Below are positions 7,727-15,987 of a stretch of DNA of 64,000 nucleotides, piece after piece. The DNA is from Oscillospiraceae bacterium (lineage in GTDB: Bacteria; Bacillota; Clostridia; Oscillospirales; Ruminococcaceae): assembly GCA_009778065.1 (NCBI GenBank), contig WRKM01000013.1, positions 1 to 64,000 of the forward strand. The letters are read 5' to 3'. The translations under genes and the position numbers were made by a program. The first letter of the stretch is position 1. Each line of letters opens with the position of its first letter. The notes beneath the pieces were generated by a model, which saw nothing but the letters and a program-made list of their open reading frames with translations, was not told where the DNA came from and did not search any database.

Positions 7727-9682
7727 TTAATTAATAAACCCGTAATTTGATTTTCCGCTCTTCTTGATGTTATACATAGCCTCGTCTGCCATGCCGATGA
7801 TTTCCTCTACGCGCTTTGTTGTATCTCTGATAATCGCAATCCCTATACTCACATTTACAGAGAGTCTGTCGCCCACGTCACATACGAAACCGTCTTTAAG
7901 CTTTTCGAGAATCGCTTCTGCCGTTTTTGAAGGGTCGTTAATCTCCGAGTTACGTATACATACCACGAATTCGTCGCCGCCAAAGCGTCCCGCCATACCG
8001 TAATTGGAAACAATGTCGTTTATCGAGAGTGCGGTAAAACGTAATACCTGGTCGCCTGTCGCATGGCTGTAGTTGTCGTTGAAAAACTTGAAATCGTCTA
8101 CATCTATGAACAGAATAGCAAATTCATTTTTGCGGGCGGTGATGAGGTCTATTTCGTTATTAATAAGTTCTTCAAGGGTCTCGCGGTTGTAAAGACTTGT
8201 AAGGGCGTCATAATTAGCGCGTGCCGAGAGAAGCTTTTCCTTCTTTTTGGCGTTATCAATATCGACGATAACACCCACGACCTTTAAAACCTCGTCGTTC
8301 GTGCCGCGAATAGCGGCGGCGCGAAGAAGGAACCATACATAGTCGCCGAATATATTTTTCCAACGGAATTCGTCCTGTTGTATGGTCTCGCCTTTTGACA
8401 GTTTTTCAAGCGTTTTCTTATAATTTGCAACATCTTCCGGATGAACCTTACACTTAACCAAAAAGCTGTCTTTATAAGCGTCTGTGGGGGCTCGGTATGA
8501 AAACTTCTTACTGAAGTTGTTAGAGAAAATTACCTCATCCTTGGCGAAACTCCACTCAAATATTATGTTATCGGACATTTCGATAATAGTTTTATGTCTA
8601 CTCTCGCCAATCACCACGCTGTCTAACAGCTCGTTAAACTCTTTGGCAATTTCTCCGTACTCGTTGCCTTGAGTTGTATTGATTCTCACCTCATGGTTTC
8701 CGCGGCGTACCTTAGTAAGCACGTCTTTAATGATTGAAAGCGGCTTTGTAAACATTATCGCGAAAAAGATGCTCAAGCCCGCCAGTACAATACCGAGGAA
8801 AATCGTGATATTAATCATAAGAGCAACCGCGCCGCCGTTATTAGTCCTGATATCTGAACTCCTGCCGATAACTCCGAGCAACCACCCCGTATCTCCGACC
8901 TCTTTAAACAGGGCGAGAGAACGCTCTCTGCTAACCTCATATGTGAAAATCTCTTGACCCGTTCTGTACTTTTCATCTTGAATAAAGCGTTTAATAGCCA
9001 CATATTCCAAGGTCGTGCTGATTTCATCAAGGTTTCCCCGGAAGTTGTTGTCAAGGAGATTTTGGAGCGGGCATATGAGTACTAATTTTCCTCTCGGTGA
9101 AAGTTTTGACTGTTTAAATAATAACTCTATGTCACGTCCGGAAAAAACACACAGCATATAAAACTCTGTATCACCTATTTGAGCGTATCGTACAAGCTCA
9201 AAGTTCTGTTCTTTTTCGTTTTCTTCCTGTAAAGGCATGACAGCGAACTTATTTACTTCGAGATTTTGAGCGCGTGTTAAAAGGAACATAGGTCTCTCGT
9301 CACCTATAATCAATAAAGGCTTATATGATGAGTCAAGTACGATTATTCCGCTCAGACCGCTTTCATCGTAGGTCGCCGCCTCAAGTGCTTCGCGGGCTCT
9401 CTCGGTTTCGGGTGCGTCTTCTATAACACCCTTTTCCGGGTCATAGGCGTTAATAAAGTCCGTAACGGCAGGAAGAGCCGTTACGTTCTCAAAACGCTGT
9501 GTATAAGTTTCGATGTAAAGCCCTAACGCCGATATTTGTTTTTCAGACATTTCTTCCATTGTTTGCCTGTATCGTCTTTCAGAAGCCGACGACAGGTGTA
9601 TACTCATAAAAACCGTAAACAAAATCATGGAAAAAAGTGAAAAAACCGTCAGCGAAATTATCAGCATTGTTCTGATTTTCAT
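7727..9682 (-). CDS. Membrane sensor diguanylate cyclase (HAMP-PAS-GGDEF)
   Basis: The 651-residue protein has an N-terminal membrane helix (about 5-27), an extracytoplasmic sensor region (about 30-275, Cache-like by layout), a second membrane helix (about 285-310), a HAMP domain (about 312-360, starting TKPLSII), a PAS_3-type domain (about 365-480) and a GGDEF domain (about 485-650). The active-site motif RFGGDEF is intact near residue 569, so c-di-GMP synthesis from GTP is likely. The product-inhibition I-site (RxxD) expected just before it is replaced by SNYG, so feedback inhibition is probably absent. It is monocistronic, with its own promoter and a downstream hairpin. Confidence 0.92.
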   Translation of the reverse strand: MKIRTMLIISLTVFSLFSMILFTVFMSIHLSSASERRYRQTMEEMSEKQISALGLYIETYTQRFENVTALPAVTDFINAYDPEKGVIEDAPETERAREALEAATYDESGLSGIIVLDSSYKPLLIIGDERPMFLLTRAQNLEVNKFAVMPLQEENEKEQNFELVRYAQIGDTEFYMLCVFSGRDIELLFKQSKLSPRGKLVLICPLQNLLDNNFRGNLDEISTTLEYVAIKRFIQDEKYRTGQEIFTYEVSRERSLALFKEVGDTGWLLGVIGRSSDIRTNNGGAVALMINITIFLGIVLAGLSIFFAIMFTKPLSIIKDVLTKVRRGNHEVRINTTQGNEYGEIAKEFNELLDSVVIGESRHKTIIEMSDNIIFEWSFAKDEVIFSNNFSKKFSYRAPTDAYKDSFLVKCKVHPEDVANYKKTLEKLSKGETIQQDEFRWKNIFGDYVWFLLRAAAIRGTNDEVLKVVGVIVDIDNAKKKEKLLSARANYDALTSLYNRETLEELINNEIDLITARKNEFAILFIDVDDFKFFNDNYSHATGDQVLRFTALSINDIVSNYGMAGRFGGDEFVVCIRNSEINDPSKTAEAILEKLKDGFVCDVGDRLSVNVSIGIAIIRDTTKRVEEIIGMADEAMYNIKKSGKSNYGFIN

Positions 9683-9770
9683 ATATGTAAATTCCTTTCA
9701 TGGCAGAAGGATTTGTACCGCTTGTTTAGTTTTTGTACATTAATGACGAAGTTTTTATCTGTACCAATAT

Positions 9771-9799
9771 ATATTAGCACAAAAAAGCCTGAATGTAAA
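9771..9799 (-). promoter_or_regulatory. Promoter of the diguanylate cyclase gene
   Basis: TTTACA (9799-9794), a 17-nt spacer and TAATAT (9776-9771) on the minus strand fit sigma-A, giving an 80-nt leader. The surrounding 320-bp gap 9683-10002 contains no gene: it holds this promoter and the divergent SASP control region. Confidence 0.65.
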
Positions 9800-9891
9800 C
9801 ATAGAGTTTTTATTTTGTTTATTACTCACAAAAGTATAACGGAAACTTGTGCATATTTTACATTATTTTAGCACGCAGTCATAAAAATTTC

Positions 9892-9923
9892 CTGTAATAA
9901 TAAAAATCACGCGAGTCATAATA
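9892..9923 (+). promoter_or_regulatory. Possible forespore (sigma-G/F type) promoter of the SASP gene
   Basis: CATAATA (9917-9923) matches the forespore -10 consensus CATNNTA. About 18 nt upstream TGTAATA resembles the -35 element TGNATA imperfectly. Family knowledge says alpha/beta SASP genes are transcribed by sigma-G in the forespore. The start site is not known. Confidence 0.45.
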
Positions 9924-9928
9924 CTAAC

Positions 9929-9948
9929 ACAAAGGAAAATTCCTTTGT
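9929..9948 (+). repeat. 20-bp palindrome at the SASP mRNA 5' end
   Basis: The arms ACAAAGGAA and TTCCTTTGT are perfectly complementary and separated by two A residues. If the adjacent CATAATA is the -10 box, this hairpin would form the first bases of the transcript and could stabilise it. It could instead be an operator. Confidence 0.5.
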
Positions 9949-10002
9949 CATGACCATAAAAGAGACATTCTTGTTTCTTTTTAATATCGGAGGAGATTAA
10001 CA

Positions 10003-10179
10003 ATGGCAAGCAAGAATAAAGAAGCTTTAAACAACATCAAGATGCAGGCTGCCAACGAAGTAGGCGTGCCTCTGAAACAAAACGGCTACAACGGTGACCT
10101 CACTGCAAAGCAGGTTGGTTCCGTAGGCGGCCATATGGTTCGTAAAATGATTGAAAGCTACGAAAACAGCAACAGATAG
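10003..10179 (+). CDS. Alpha/beta-type small acid-soluble spore protein (SASP)
   Basis: The 58-residue protein has the SASP signatures: a germination-protease-type site around QAANEVGVPL (residues 15-24) and the DNA-binding block TAKQVGSVGGHMVRKMIE (residues 34-51). These proteins coat forespore DNA, forcing an A-like form that resists UV and heat, and are degraded at germination. AGGAG lies 8-12 nt before the ATG. It is monogenic, with a possible forespore promoter and a hairpin downstream. This gene is the strongest evidence in the window that the organism forms endospores. Confidence 0.93.
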   Translation: MASKNKEALNNIKMQAANEVGVPLKQNGYNGDLTAKQVGSVGGHMVRKMIESYENSNR

Positions 10180-10242
10180 TTGTTTTAACGGCTTCAAAGA
10201 AAAATAAAGCGCGGTTCCGGTAAAAAAGAATCCGTGATTTAC

Positions 10243-10271
10243 GTTAAGGCGGCAGTTATTGCCGTCTTAAC
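10243..10271. terminator. Hairpin between convergent SASP and coiled-coil genes
   Basis: A 12-bp stem (10243-10254 with 10260-10271, one G-T pair) with a 5-nt loop lies between two genes that converge. It could end transcription from both sides, although no clean T-run follows on either strand. Confidence 0.55.
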
Positions 10272-10293
10272 TGTATTTGAAGCAGAAAACGCA

Positions 10294-10743
10294 TTATTTT
10301 CCCGCCTTCAGTGCATTACGTGCCTTTTTAATATTAACCAAATCATGAGAGAGAAGCTCCTCGACCTTAGAGAGAGTTTCATCGATATAATCATTGGTGG
10401 TACTGCGGAGTTCTTTCGACTTCTGCTGTGCCGACGCCATAATTTCATTTGAGCGTTGTTGCGCGAGACGGGTGATTTCCTGCTGTGAAACGAGCTGTTT
10501 TGCCCTGTCCTCAGCTCGCTTGATAATCGCTTCGGCTTCGCCCTTTGCGTCTTCTATTATTGATTTTCTGTCCTGCACCAATTTTTTCGCCTGTTTTACT
10601 TCGTTAGGAAGATTCAGCCGCACCTCGTCTACAAGCTCGCGGATTTTCTCCACATCAACAAGACTCTTTTTATTGGAAAAAGGAACCTGCATCGCCTTAT
10701 CAAGGGTTTCGTCCATTATTTCGAGGATTTCTTCTATACTCAT
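10294..10743 (-). CDS. Coiled-coil protein resembling ATP synthase subunit b / DivIVA-like
   Basis: This 149-residue, highly charged, almost wholly helical protein has a central region (about 50-115: KQAKKLVQDRKSIIEDAKGE onward) with the heptad and alanine-rich pattern of F0 subunit b stators or V-type subunit E/G. There is no membrane helix and no other ATPase gene nearby, so an ATP synthase role is unlikely. Small proteins like this are commonly annotated only as ATPase-like next to coaD/rsmD in Clostridia. It is the last gene of the degV-uvrC-rsmD-coaD operon, 48 nt after coaD. Its function is unknown. Confidence 0.7.
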   Translation of the reverse strand: MSIEEILEIMDETLDKAMQVPFSNKKSLVDVEKIRELVDEVRLNLPNEVKQAKKLVQDRKSIIEDAKGEAEAIIKRAEDRAKQLVSQQEITRLAQQRSNEIMASAQQKSKELRSTTNDYIDETLSKVEELLSHDLVNIKKARNALKAGK

Positions 10744-10791
10744 TATTATAACCGCCTTTAGTTTTATATATTTTATTTATTTACCGCTGAT

Positions 10792-11271
10792 TTATTTAAT
10801 TTTCAGTTTCGACGTCACATCGGATAAAATAGCATGATGGACGAACGCACTAATATCCCCGCCGAACATTGCGATTTGTTTTACCGCACTCGACGACAGA
10901 AACATACTCGCCGCATTCGCGGACAAGAATATCGTTTCGGCTGTGTGACACATGTCTTTATTTAGTAACGCCATTTGGAACTCGTACTCAAAATCCGACA
11001 TAGCACGCAGACCTTTTACAATAACGTCTGCATTTTTTTCCTTAAAATAATCTATGAAAAGCCCCGTATGACTGTCAATTACGACATTTCCGGGCTTAAC
11101 ACACCTTTCGAGAAAATTAACCCTTTCGGATGTGGAAAAATCGGCGGGCTTCACCGGATTCATCGAAACCAACACAATTACTTTATCGAACAGCTTTGCC
11201 GCTCTTTCGATAATATCAATATGCCCATAAGTAACAGGGTCGAAGCTACCGGGATAAACAGCAGTTTTCAT
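10792..11271 (-). CDS. coaD: Phosphopantetheine adenylyltransferase
   Basis: CoaD transfers AMP from ATP to 4'-phosphopantetheine, the fourth step of coenzyme A synthesis. The 159-residue length is typical. The nucleotidyltransferase motif is visible as PGSFDPVTYGH (residues 7-17), followed by VKGLRAMSDFEYE and the C-terminal SSSAVKQIA. The gene overlaps the end of rsmD by 4 nt; the rsmD-coaD pairing is widespread in Firmicutes. Confidence 0.97.
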   Translation of the reverse strand: MKTAVYPGSFDPVTYGHIDIIERAAKLFDKVIVLVSMNPVKPADFSTSERVNFLERCVKPGNVVIDSHTGLFIDYFKEKNADVIVKGLRAMSDFEYEFQMALLNKDMCHTAETIFLSANAASMFLSSSAVKQIAMFGGDISAFVHHAILSDVTSKLKIK

Positions 11272-11810
11272 ATTGCCTCATATATTGTTATACATTTTTT
11301 ACCGTGGGGATAGGTTTTTCGGATTATAAAATTTCCGTAGGACGCTGAAAGACTTGCGCCTTTTTCATATTCGCAGATTATGAGTCCGTTTTCGCTCATT
11401 TTCGAGATTAGCCCGTCATCTTTTAAAATACGATTAACTAAATCTTGTCCGTAGGGGGGGTCGAGAAACGCTATATCAAATATTGCGGTTGTTTTTTTGA
11501 GGAACGCCGCCGCCGATAAAGGCGAAACCTCGGCGTTATCCGAAAATCCGCAAAGCCTCAGATTCTCGCGAATCACAGCTACGCTTTCGGGGGAATTATC
11601 CGAGAAATAAACACGCGAAGCCCCTCTGCTCAACGCTTCTATTCCTATTTGACCCGTCCCTGCAAATAAATCTGCGGCAACCGCGCCTTCAATATTAAAC
11701 TGAATCGCACTGAAAATAGATTCCTTAACAGAATCCGAGGTAGGTCGAATGTCGGTGTTTTTCGGTGTTTTTAACTTTCGTCCGCGAGCCGAGCCGGTTA
11801 TTATACGCAT
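11268..11810 (-). CDS. rsmD: 16S rRNA (guanine-966-N2)-methyltransferase
   Basis: This 180-residue Rossmann methyltransferase uses S-adenosylmethionine to methylate G966 of 16S rRNA. It shows the N-terminal MRIITGSARGRKL signature, the SAM loop DLFAGTGQIGIEALSRGA (about residues 62-79) and the catalytic DPPY (LDPPYGQD, about residues 117-124). It starts immediately after the uvrC stop and overlaps coaD by 4 nt. Confidence 0.96.
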   Translation of the reverse strand: MRIITGSARGRKLKTPKNTDIRPTSDSVKESIFSAIQFNIEGAVAADLFAGTGQIGIEALSRGASRVYFSDNSPESVAVIRENLRLCGFSDNAEVSPLSAAAFLKKTTAIFDIAFLDPPYGQDLVNRILKDDGLISKMSENGLIICEYEKGASLSASYGNFIIRKTYPHGKKCITIYEAI

Positions 11811-13649
11811 TTAGAAATTCTCCTCGGCAAATTCCTTCAGCTCCCGCGCTTTTTCTATGTTTATTTTTGCCGTTTTTGCTAATTCTTCCGCGCTTGCCTC
11901 TTTGATTGCCTTTTTTGTTTTAAATTGCTTTAAAATTGCCTCCGCCTTCTTATCGCCTATTCCTGCGACTTTCGTCAGTTCAAGAGCATAACTTTTCTTC
12001 TTGTGTACGGTTCGCCCGAATGTCGCCGAGAACCTATGAACCTCGTCCTGTATATTGGTGAGAAGCCCGAAGACCTGCCTGTTCGCCGCGATTTGGATTT
12101 CTTCCCCGTCGGCGGCAATGGCTCTTGTGCGGTGTTTTTCGTCTTTGACCATACCGAAAAGCTTAACGTCTGTGTTGAACTCGTTTAAAACTTCGCGTAC
12201 TGCCGAAACGTGACCTTTTCCGCCATCGAGTAAAATTAAATCAGGTACAGTCCGAAACACTAAATCCGTATCCTTTTGGACAAGGCGTGTGAAACGGCGG
12301 CGTAAGACCTCTTTCATACAGGCATAATCGTCAAGCCCGACGACTTCTTTAATTGTAAATTTTCTATAGGCTGTTTTAAAAGGTTTGCCGTTCTTGTAGA
12401 CAATCATACCGCCGACCTTTACAGAGTCCCCTATATTGGATATATCATAGCTCTCAATATAAAGCGGGGGCTTTGCGAGACCGAGGATTTTAGCGAGTTC
12501 TTCAAGAGCGCCGAGTTCCTTTACCGAACGCCCTACCTTTAGTGACAGATATTCCCGTGCGTTACTCTTAGCGAGTGCGACCTGCGTTAAGCCTTCACCG
12601 CGCTTCGGGACTACTAAAACAGCTTTTTTGCCTCGTCTTTCGGCGAAATAGCTTTCGAGGAGTTCTTTGTCTTCGGGTTCTTCCTCGACATAGATTTCGG
12701 GGGGGATTTCCGAATTATCGGCGTCGTAGTATTCCATCAGAAAATCCGACAACAGCTGCCTTGATTCATATTCATCGCCGAGAAAAAAGTTTTCTTTGTC
12801 TGCGAGCCGTCCGCCGCGATACTTTATCACTGCCGCACTCGCAAGCTCTGCATCAAGTGCGATAGCGGCTATGTCGTAGTCTGTGGTTTTTGCTGTTTGG
12901 ATTTTCTGTCCCTTTTCAGTTTTTATAATGGCGTTTATTCTGTCGCGAAGCTTTGCCGCCTGCTCAAAGTCAAGGTTTTCCGCCGCTCTCTCCATATCGT
13001 TTGTCAGAACCCTGACGCTCTCCTTCGCGCCGTTTTTGATATAATTAAGCGCGCTCGCAACAATAGAGCCATACTCCTCTTTAGATATATTCCCCCGACA
13101 CACACCCATACAACGCTTTATTTGATAATTGAGGCAGGGACGGGATTTTCCGAAATCCTGCGGGAATTTCCTGTTACACGAGGGCAGCATGAAAATGCGG
13201 CAGGTCTCATCTACGGTCATTCTGATATTATAACCGCTTGCGTAGGGACCTATATACTTTGCGTCCTTGTCGTCGGTTTGCAGGGCGTAGGAGATTTTAG
13301 GATAATCCCTGCCCGACACCTTAACATAGTTATAGCCTGTAGAATCCTTGAGCTTTATGTTATATTTCGGCTCGTGGCGTTTTATCAGACCGGCTTCAAG
13401 CACTAATGCGTCGAGTTCGCTTCCGGTTACAATAAAATCGAAATCATGAACTGCCGAGATTAGCTTAGAGGTTTTCACACTGCCGAGCTGGTGTGCGGCA
13501 GTGCCGGTAAAATAACTTGAAACACGGCTCTTCAGCGATTTCGCTTTACCGATATATATTATTTTACCGCTTTTATCTTTCATGAGGTAAACGCCGGGGG
13601 TTTTCGACAGTTTTCCTGCCTTTTCCCTCAAAAATGCGAGAGTTTCCAA
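11811..13649 (-). CDS. uvrC: UvrABC excinuclease subunit C
   Basis: The 612-residue protein makes the two incisions in nucleotide excision repair. Domains in order: GIY-YIG nuclease (about 13-95, GVYLMKDKSGKIIYIGKAKS), a Cys-containing region (CLNYQIKRCMGVC near 170), the UVR helix for UvrB contact (about 205-240), the RNase H-like 5' nuclease (YDISNIGDSVKVGGMIVY near 400) and C-terminal HhH (VAGIGDKKAEAILKQF). It lies 2 nt after degV in the same operon. Full length, no defects seen. Confidence 0.97.
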   Translation of the reverse strand: METLAFLREKAGKLSKTPGVYLMKDKSGKIIYIGKAKSLKSRVSSYFTGTAAHQLGSVKTSKLISAVHDFDFIVTGSELDALVLEAGLIKRHEPKYNIKLKDSTGYNYVKVSGRDYPKISYALQTDDKDAKYIGPYASGYNIRMTVDETCRIFMLPSCNRKFPQDFGKSRPCLNYQIKRCMGVCRGNISKEEYGSIVASALNYIKNGAKESVRVLTNDMERAAENLDFEQAAKLRDRINAIIKTEKGQKIQTAKTTDYDIAAIALDAELASAAVIKYRGGRLADKENFFLGDEYESRQLLSDFLMEYYDADNSEIPPEIYVEEEPEDKELLESYFAERRGKKAVLVVPKRGEGLTQVALAKSNAREYLSLKVGRSVKELGALEELAKILGLAKPPLYIESYDISNIGDSVKVGGMIVYKNGKPFKTAYRKFTIKEVVGLDDYACMKEVLRRRFTRLVQKDTDLVFRTVPDLILLDGGKGHVSAVREVLNEFNTDVKLFGMVKDEKHRTRAIAADGEEIQIAANRQVFGLLTNIQDEVHRFSATFGRTVHKKKSYALELTKVAGIGDKKAEAILKQFKTKKAIKEASAEELAKTAKINIEKARELKEFAEENF

Positions 13650-13651
13650 AT

Positions 13652-14524
13652 CTATCTTCCTTTACCGAAAAAGAAAATCGCAATCGTTCCCGGACCGCTG
13701 TGTGCGCCGATAATAGGGGTCAGATAATCTATTATAAAATCTTTAGTCCCGACACGTTCTTTAATCAGTTTTTTCACGAACTCCGCATCCTCCGCACAGT
13801 CGCCGTGTACGATAGCGACCGGTTGAGTCTTCGGGTCCTTTATAGTCTCGGCAACCTTGTCAGTCAAAACGCTGAGAGATTGCTTACGCCCCTGAACCTT
13901 TGTAATTTTTTCGAGCTTACCATCGTTCGTGACGTGCAATACAGGTTTTACTCCGAGTAATGTGCCGAACATCGCAGTCGCGGGGCTTATGCGTCCGCCG
14001 CGTTTAAGATAAACTAAATCGTCCACTGTGAAGAAGTGCATAACATTAAGCTTGTTTTCCTCAAGCCAATCATGGATTTCGTCTATATTCTTGCCGTCTT
14101 TTCGCATTTGAACTGCCGTTGCGACAAAAAGACCGAGACCGTATGTTACACTAAGAGAATCTACTATATATATTTTCCGTTCGGGATATTTTTCTTTAAG
14201 TGCGTCGCCCGTGCTTTTAGCGAAAGAGTAGGATGAGCTGAGTCCCGACGAAAAAGATATATACAGAATATCCCTACCCGCATCCAAAACCTGCGTAAAC
14301 TGCTCCTCAAAGGTAGCGGCGTTTATATTGGAGGTAGATGTTGAAACCTTTTCTCTCATACGGGCATAAAAGTTTTTAAGAGAGTCATCGTTTTCCTTTT
14401 CGACATAACTGTCGAACTCCTCGTCGCCGAGCATGTATTTTAGGGAAATGATACTGATGTTGTTTTTTTCTGCAAATGTTTTAGGCAAATTTGACGCGGA
14501 GTCGGTGATAATATCAAAGCTCAT
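13652..14524 (-). CDS. DegV family fatty-acid-binding protein
   Basis: A 290-residue DegV protein, starting SFDIITDSASNLP, with FSSGLSSSYSFAKS and DDLVYLKRGGRIS as ligand-pocket motifs. As with other FakB-like proteins it probably binds a fatty acid for phosphorylation by FakA, which is not in the window. It is the first gene of a five-gene minus-strand operon, behind a near-consensus promoter. The link to uvrC is positional only. Confidence 0.87.
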   Translation of the reverse strand: MSFDIITDSASNLPKTFAEKNNISIISLKYMLGDEEFDSYVEKENDDSLKNFYARMREKVSTSTSNINAATFEEQFTQVLDAGRDILYISFSSGLSSSYSFAKSTGDALKEKYPERKIYIVDSLSVTYGLGLFVATAVQMRKDGKNIDEIHDWLEENKLNVMHFFTVDDLVYLKRGGRISPATAMFGTLLGVKPVLHVTNDGKLEKITKVQGRKQSLSVLTDKVAETIKDPKTQPVAIVHGDCAEDAEFVKKLIKERVGTKDFIIDYLTPIIGAHSGPGTIAIFFFGKGR

Positions 14525-14573
14525 ATTTTTTATCCCTTTCTTTTTCGCACTTTTGTACTGCGCCTATCTGTAT

Positions 14574-14602
14574 ATTCTATCACACAAGTATTCAATTGTC
14601 AA
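14574..14602 (-). promoter_or_regulatory. Promoter of the degV-uvrC-rsmD-coaD operon
   Basis: TTGACA (14602-14597), 17-nt spacer and TAGAAT (14579-14574) on the minus strand give a near-perfect sigma-A promoter, about 50 nt upstream of the degV start. Confidence 0.85.
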
Positions 14603-14651
14603 GCCGTGAAAGCCTATAAACATGCAAAAATTGTTAATGTTTTGTGAAAGA

Positions 14652-15839
14652 TTAATGAATAGAGAACTCAAGAACCTTTTTATCGCAGATGACTTCATAG
14701 TCTCCGAGGCATCCTGTCACCGTTATTTCGCCGTTTTCATCGGTAATATGCTCTTCCTCCGTGAGCCACCATTCGCCTTTAATTAGTTTAAAAAGCTCGT
14801 TATAGGCGGGTTTCGGTTTGCTGTCTTTTGTGATAAGCCCCGAAGGCGCGCCAAGCCAAAGCCCGTCGTTGAAGCTCCACCATGTTATTGATTGCACGAG
14901 CGGATGATTAAAAAGCGTTTTATAATGAAGCACGGCTTCACGCGCTTGCCGCTCCTCGCCGTCGGGCGTGGAGAGCCAGCTGTCGTTTTTATAGTCGTTA
15001 AGGTCGATTATTTCAGGAGGCATAATATCACCCGATACAAGCGTGTTTTCGGTAAAATGGAGGGGCAGATTAAACTTCGAGAACCTCTCCAACACCTCCT
15101 CGGTCTTCTCTACGCCCCAGTAACCCTGGTGCATATGGGATTGTATACCGATAGCATCGATTTGTACGCCATCGTTTAACAGCCTCTCAATTAACTGAGC
15201 ATATTTTTCCGAGGTATTAAAATCATTTATTAACAGTACGGAATCCGGCGTGCTTTCTCTTGCCGCGGCAAAGAGCATTTTACACAACTTTTCTGTGCCG
15301 TATTTTTTACAAATCCTCGTTACGCCGTTATCATATTTGTCGAAAACAGGCATAATCACAGCCTCATTTATCACATCCCACATATCTATAAGCCCTGCGA
15401 AGCGTTTCACATCGCGTTCTATTCTGTCAAGTTGGGTATTAAGTATTATATCATCGGGTAATTCCATAAGCCACTCGGCGCAAACCGTGTGCCAGCAAAG
15501 CGGATGCCCTTTCAGCGTTAAGCCTTTATCTTTAAAAAGCCGTGCCGCATTTATCAGCCTTTCAGTATCCGGGACTCCGCGTACAGGCTCAAATCTGCCC
15601 CAATAGAATGGTAAAGTGACAAAATTAAATATGTCGGATAATCTTTCGTATCGCTCCTCCGCCGTTGATTTTTCCGTACCTGTGAGTCCTCCGCTCGCAT
15701 ACTCTACGCTACTGAACTCGGAACAGCCGAAAAGAAATGCGTGCCTTTTTTGTTTTACGCTCGCTTTTTTATTTGCGCCATCTGCGACTTTTATCGTTTT
15801 ACAGGCGGCTCTGTGGGCGTATTTGTTGTTAATTTTCAT
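14652..15839 (-). CDS. GH10 family endo-1,4-beta-xylanase-like protein, no signal peptide
   Basis: The 395-residue protein has a GH10 barrel: GHPLCWH near 111-117, the acid/base Glu159 in WDVINEA, QSHMHQGYWG near 233-242 and the nucleophile Glu264 in HFTENTL. It would hydrolyse beta-1,4-xylan or xylo-oligosaccharides. The N-terminus (MKINNKYAHR) is basic and has no hydrophobic core, so the protein looks cytoplasmic, as for intracellular xylanases acting on imported oligomers. I place the start at 15839 because GAGGAAAAGG lies just upstream; an ATG 15 nt further up precedes this site and is less likely. No transporter or regulator for xylan is adjacent. Confidence 0.85.
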   Translation of the reverse strand: MKINNKYAHRAACKTIKVADGANKKASVKQKRHAFLFGCSEFSSVEYASGGLTGTEKSTAEERYERLSDIFNFVTLPFYWGRFEPVRGVPDTERLINAARLFKDKGLTLKGHPLCWHTVCAEWLMELPDDIILNTQLDRIERDVKRFAGLIDMWDVINEAVIMPVFDKYDNGVTRICKKYGTEKLCKMLFAAARESTPDSVLLINDFNTSEKYAQLIERLLNDGVQIDAIGIQSHMHQGYWGVEKTEEVLERFSKFNLPLHFTENTLVSGDIMPPEIIDLNDYKNDSWLSTPDGEERQAREAVLHYKTLFNHPLVQSITWWSFNDGLWLGAPSGLITKDSKPKPAYNELFKLIKGEWWLTEEEHITDENGEITVTGCLGDYEVICDKKVLEFSIH

Positions 15840-15912
15840 ACCTTTTCCTCGCATAATTATCAGAATATAAAATAATTATATAACTTTATTGCTAATTTGT
15901 CAAATAAAAAAC

Positions 15913-15941
15913 TTGACATAATTTACATATTCTGTTACACT
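15913..15941 (+). promoter_or_regulatory. Promoter of the HTH/AT-hook gene
   Basis: TTGACA (15913-15918), 17-nt spacer and TACACT (15936-15941) form a good sigma-A promoter, followed by GGAGG at 15975-15979 before the ATG at 15988. Confidence 0.75.
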
Positions 15942-15987
15942 ATATATTGTACCAAGATATTTTATTAAATTACGGAGGTCTGTTCAA

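Noticed and set aside
10394-10837. Plus-strand Ser/Phe-rich frame opposite the coiled-coil gene
   Set aside because: Its composition is the complement of a Glu/Lys/Ala coiled coil; no ribosome binding site or family signature.
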